Assembly: GCA_937927775.1 (NCBI GenBank)
Contig: CALBEF010000019.1
Coordinates: 1 to 35,388, forward strand
Origin: an uncultured Anaerolineae bacterium
GTDB lineage: Bacteria > Chloroflexota > Anaerolineae > J036 > Brachytrichaceae
Direction of reading: 5' to 3'
DNA length: 35,388 nt
This document shows, one piece after another, positions 33,901 to 35,388 of the stretch. The translations under genes and the position numbers were made by a program. Each line of letters opens with the position of its first letter. The stretch's first letter is position 1. The notes beneath the pieces are model-generated. The model had not been told where the DNA came from, searched no databases, and saw only the letters and a list, made by a program, of their open reading frames with translations.

Positions 33901-34831
33901 GCGCGTCCCCGTCCAGGTCGGCCAGCGCCGGCGAGGAATCCACCAGTTGCGGCAGGTATTTCGGCCAGCCGGTCACGAGCGTGCTATCGCCGTTGATCGC
34001 CCACACCGGCGCGACGCTGTAATCCACAATGCCGCAGGGATCGCCGTTGAGCGGGGTACAGCGCGGGCTGGTGCCGCCGACCACGATCTCCAGCAGGCCG
34101 TCGCCGTCGATATCGCCCAGCGCCGGCGACGAAATACCGCCCCGCACCAGCGGATCGCCCAGCGCACGGTGCAACGGCCAGCCGGCTGCCACGCTGCCAT
34201 CGTGATGGTAGGCATGGATGCGCCGGTCTTCGCCCTCCCAGACAATTTCCAGGTCGCCGTCGCCGTCAATATCGCCTACTGCCGCGCCGGAGAAGATGCC
34301 GTCCCAGCAGCCGTCCGGGCTGCCCCAGGTCGGCCCGCCGCCGACTTGGTCCAAACGTGGCTGCGGCCAGTCCCCGAACAGAGCAAACTGCCACGGCCCC
34401 TGGTAGCGATACACCAGTGTGCCGCCGTTGATGCAGTGAGCCGGCAACCCGCCGGCGGTCACCACGATCTCCAGCGCGCCATCCTGATCCAGGTCGGCGA
34501 TCACAATCGGCGACTCGATGCGCGACTGGCTTTGAGGAGTGGGCGGATTGGCCGCGTTGATGTCCAGGGCTATCTGGCGCTCCCATAGCTTTTGCCATTG
34601 CGCGCCGCTCCAGCCGACCACCACCAGCCGGCCATCATACGTGCCGACGACGATCTCTTTCATCCCGTCGCCGTTGAAGTCGGCGATGGCCGGCGAGGAG
34701 CGCATCACCCGCGCCCCGCCGATCCACACCGCCGTCACTGGAACATCAGGAGAGGCGCGTGTGGCAGGTGTGGCGCTTTGCGCCACGAGTAGCAAGCCAA
34801 ACAGCGCGCAATGCGCTAAAACGCGACGCAC
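30968..34831 (-). CDS. large secreted FG-GAP/VCBS and Ig-like repeat protein
   Basis: Secreted surface protein of 1,287 residues. A signal peptide (VLAHCALFGLLLVAQSATPATRA) is followed by eight FG-GAP/VCBS repeats (about 30-520), each with a calcium-loop motif such as DFNGDGMKEIVVG or DIDGDGLLEIVVG; these should fold into a beta-propeller. Four repeats of about 100 residues follow (about 530-950), each ending HYGPFKVDRVPP-like, plus a fifth shorter one, all Ig/FN3-like. A carboxypeptidase-regulatory-like domain (about 1,040-1,120) and a carbohydrate-binding-like sandwich end in YLPLIQQ. I chose GTG 34,831 because TATACT lies seven bases upstream; the longer ATG 34,867 would overlap the next gene and spoil the signal peptide. 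It probably acts in adhesion or cell-surface binding. Confidence 0.88.
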   Translation of the reverse strand: MRRVLAHCALFGLLLVAQSATPATRASPDVPVTAVWIGGARVMRSSPAIADFNGDGMKEIVVGTYDGRLVVVGWSGAQWQKLWERQIALDINAANPPTPQSQSRIESPIVIADLDQDGALEIVVTAGGLPAHCINGGTLVYRYQGPWQFALFGDWPQPRLDQVGGGPTWGSPDGCWDGIFSGAAVGDIDGDGDLEIVWEGEDRRIHAYHHDGSVAAGWPLHRALGDPLVRGGISSPALGDIDGDGLLEIVVGGTSPRCTPLNGDPCGIVDYSVAPVWAINGDSTLVTGWPKYLPQLVDSSPALADLDGDAQLDIVVGTGRKQIPNEDGRSVYAWRGDGTPLTGWPQPVSKWAQGSPAIANLDASGGLDVVIGCGNMDDASCYDLYAWQGNGVALSGFPTQPSTTHALPVTLSTMLSPVVADLDGDGQLDILMAGHNSPGITVIRANGQLDPDISRNQHAPLDGLYAPPMAADVDNDGLLETIAVGEAAGGAALYIWHETGPATASAMPWPMHRHDNRRTGNYCFTEATPSNPTAFATSVPTNTWTAQPNITVWWAGAAVGGPCPGVPSYSVVWSNSPTTVPDTVVDTASTSHTASNLSDGVWWFHLRTRDSWSNWASGVIHIGPFLIDRTPPTLPFATSTLPPVNTWSASSHITVALGAALDAGSGLSGYSIVWDQSPSTLPNATQNIGPLGSLSYGPISGAGAWYLHARSVDQVGNWSPEAAHFGPFRIDRVPPALPGVSGASPAPNVWTAATSLQVQLTAGGDVGSGLNGYSFVWDTAPGTIPDAIPDSGVVSALFTNTTATVADWYLHVRSVDNVGNVSAGALHYGPFKVDRVPPGAPSVTGASPPSLTWSNAGAIVLNLSPAIDPGSGLEGYSLVWDAAPHTQPDATKEIGDVTGVSLNTTANAVMTWYAHLRAIDRVGNVAGDILHYGPFYIDRVAPTSQLAGPPTVLSSAAIPLTWGGSDAGSGVAGYDIQARLLPSGAWTTWLSNAPSTTLSGAYAPAAPQCGQTYEFRARARDAAGNIQAGWSLTQSTLLISAHPISSVVVNNLGQPVYGAQVTSAQACAELPSDAQGRAFAYFGAGGAYSVSVSHPDFGALPALHNRSPNTARPLIVLPPQNNAVANSHFETMGSWSFFGAAGYTQTAHSGLGGAQIAGTGVISQRVVIPPQGVLSLLARVSGNSPGDVASVRIQVDGSLLPLNSALPRYSRSLLDLRHTALAQDSEPPLEDWRHVMLDLRAAGGLPVAIVIETSDADPPGLSIVVDEVTLGAPASGPRFAYLPLIQQ

Positions 34832-34838
34832 GGCAAGT

Positions 34839-34844
34839 AGTATA
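34839..34844 (-). promoter_or_regulatory. -10 element of the FG-GAP gene (leaderless start)
   Basis: TATACT is followed by exactly seven bases and GTG 34,831, the spacing seen at upp and at 2,347. A TTGTGC sits 17 bases upstream (34,867-34,862) as a possible -35 element. Both lie partly within the 3' end of the neighbouring gene. Confidence 0.6.
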
Positions 34845-34853
34845 AGCCGCCGG

Positions 34854-35388
34854 TTAACGTCGCACAACCGGCAAGTAGTTCGGGTAGCCGCCCGGCGCCG
34901 TCGGCCCCAGCGTCACCTCGTCCAGTAAGACCACCAGACCGGGGTTGTCGGCGTCTGTTGCTTCGATGGTGAGCGTGACGGACTGGCCGGCCAGCGCGCC
35001 AACATCGGCCCACACGTGCTGCCAGGCGGCGCCCAGGGTTGGCGTCAGGGCGATGGTCTGGATGTCGCTCGCCAGTTGAATCGAAACCAAGTCATTGGGT
35101 TCAGCGTTCTGCGCGCGCGCCATCAGTGAGAGCACGCCGCCGGCCGGCACGGTTGCGCTGACGATTTGCCGGATCGCGCCGGTGCCGGTGATGGCGGCGC
35201 CGCGCACGCCGCTGTGTGCTTGAGCGGTGTATCCTGCGCCGCCGCTAAACAACCATGCGCCGTTGACCTCGAAGTGCGAGCGGCTGATCACATTGGTCGC
35301 CGGCGGCAGCACGATGATGTCCTGGTTGCCGGTGCTGCGGTTATACAAAGTCGGCAGGGCGCCGAAGCCAGCGCGCGATACGCTGAGC
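34854..35388 (-). CDS. secreted protein, C-terminal part (paralogue of the adjacent gene)
   Basis: Only the C-terminal 177 residues are inside the window; the frame stays open to the edge, so the true start lies beyond it. It aligns along its whole length with the last 190 residues of the neighbouring large protein: FGALPTLYNRS against FGALPALHNRS, IVLPPATN against IVLPPQNN, GAGYTAQAHSGVRGAAITGTG against its counterpart, and a shared DEVTLG. It ends NYLPVVRR against AYLPLIQQ. The pair therefore arose by tandem duplication. The visible region is a carboxypeptidase-regulatory-like end plus a carbohydrate-binding-like sandwich. Any other domains are unseen. Confidence 0.88.
   Translation of the reverse strand, partial: LSVSRAGFGALPTLYNRSTGNQDIIVLPPATNVISRSHFEVNGAWLFSGGAGYTAQAHSGVRGAAITGTGAIRQIVSATVPAGGVLSLMARAQNAEPNDLVSIQLASDIQTIALTPTLGAAWQHVWADVGALAGQSVTLTIEATDADNPGLVVLLDEVTLGPTAPGGYPNYLPVVRR

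Overview
The window looks like a piece of a high-GC (roughly 60-65% by eye) Chloroflexota chromosome, probably Anaerolineae-like. This is an inference from gene content: a Hanks-type kinase with a Thr/Pro-rich outer tail, a YabE-type DUF348-G5-3D protein beside rsmA, a MacA/LolD/MacB-type exporter with two separate permeases, and secreted proteins ending in a YLP(L/V) tail. No marker gene in the window settles the taxonomy.

Layout. 1-4,000 (+): upp, a class II fumarase/aspartase-family lyase, and a membrane-anchored protein with a sortase-like but apparently inactive domain. 4,030-8,802 (-): a four-gene export system (membrane-fusion lipoprotein, ATPase, two permeases). 8,948-11,591 (+): efp and an ABC-F ATPase. 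11,596-12,597 (-): a CPBP-type membrane protease. 12,749-17,575 (+): a Ser/Thr kinase and uvrA. 17,672-19,720 (-): an EF-G-like GTPase. 20,308-21,279 (+): an inositol-monophosphatase family enzyme. 21,334-23,742 (-): yabE-like gene followed by rsmA. 23,851-24,093: SRP RNA (-) and tRNA-Arg(TCG) (+) back to back. 24,174-29,880 (-): six tightly overlapping genes for surface glycan synthesis (sugar-nucleotide epimerase, three glycosyltransferases, two methyltransferases), with a divergent glycosyltransferase at 29,917-30,903. 30,968-35,388 (-): two tandem, related secreted proteins, the second cut by the window edge.

Non-coding structure is the most unusual part. (1) Short tandem repeats with a seven-base period fill operon spacers and a convergent gene junction. 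They also sit in frame inside uvrA, whose protein is about 100 residues longer than the family norm. Two of these repeat words are stop-free in every reading frame in the orientation used inside uvrA. (2) Three copies of a REP-like palindrome with a CTACA flank, and two near-identical 31-base hairpins that bracket the uvrA stop codon. (3) The palindrome GCCGGC is strongly over-represented. (4) A perfect and a one-mismatch parS site 1.9 kb apart around yabE/rsmA/ffs, which suggests an origin-proximal position. (5) Several start codons lie 7-10 bases after a good -10 hexamer and lack a Shine-Dalgarno sequence, which suggests frequent leaderless transcription. No transposase, integrase, CRISPR array or phage gene was seen.
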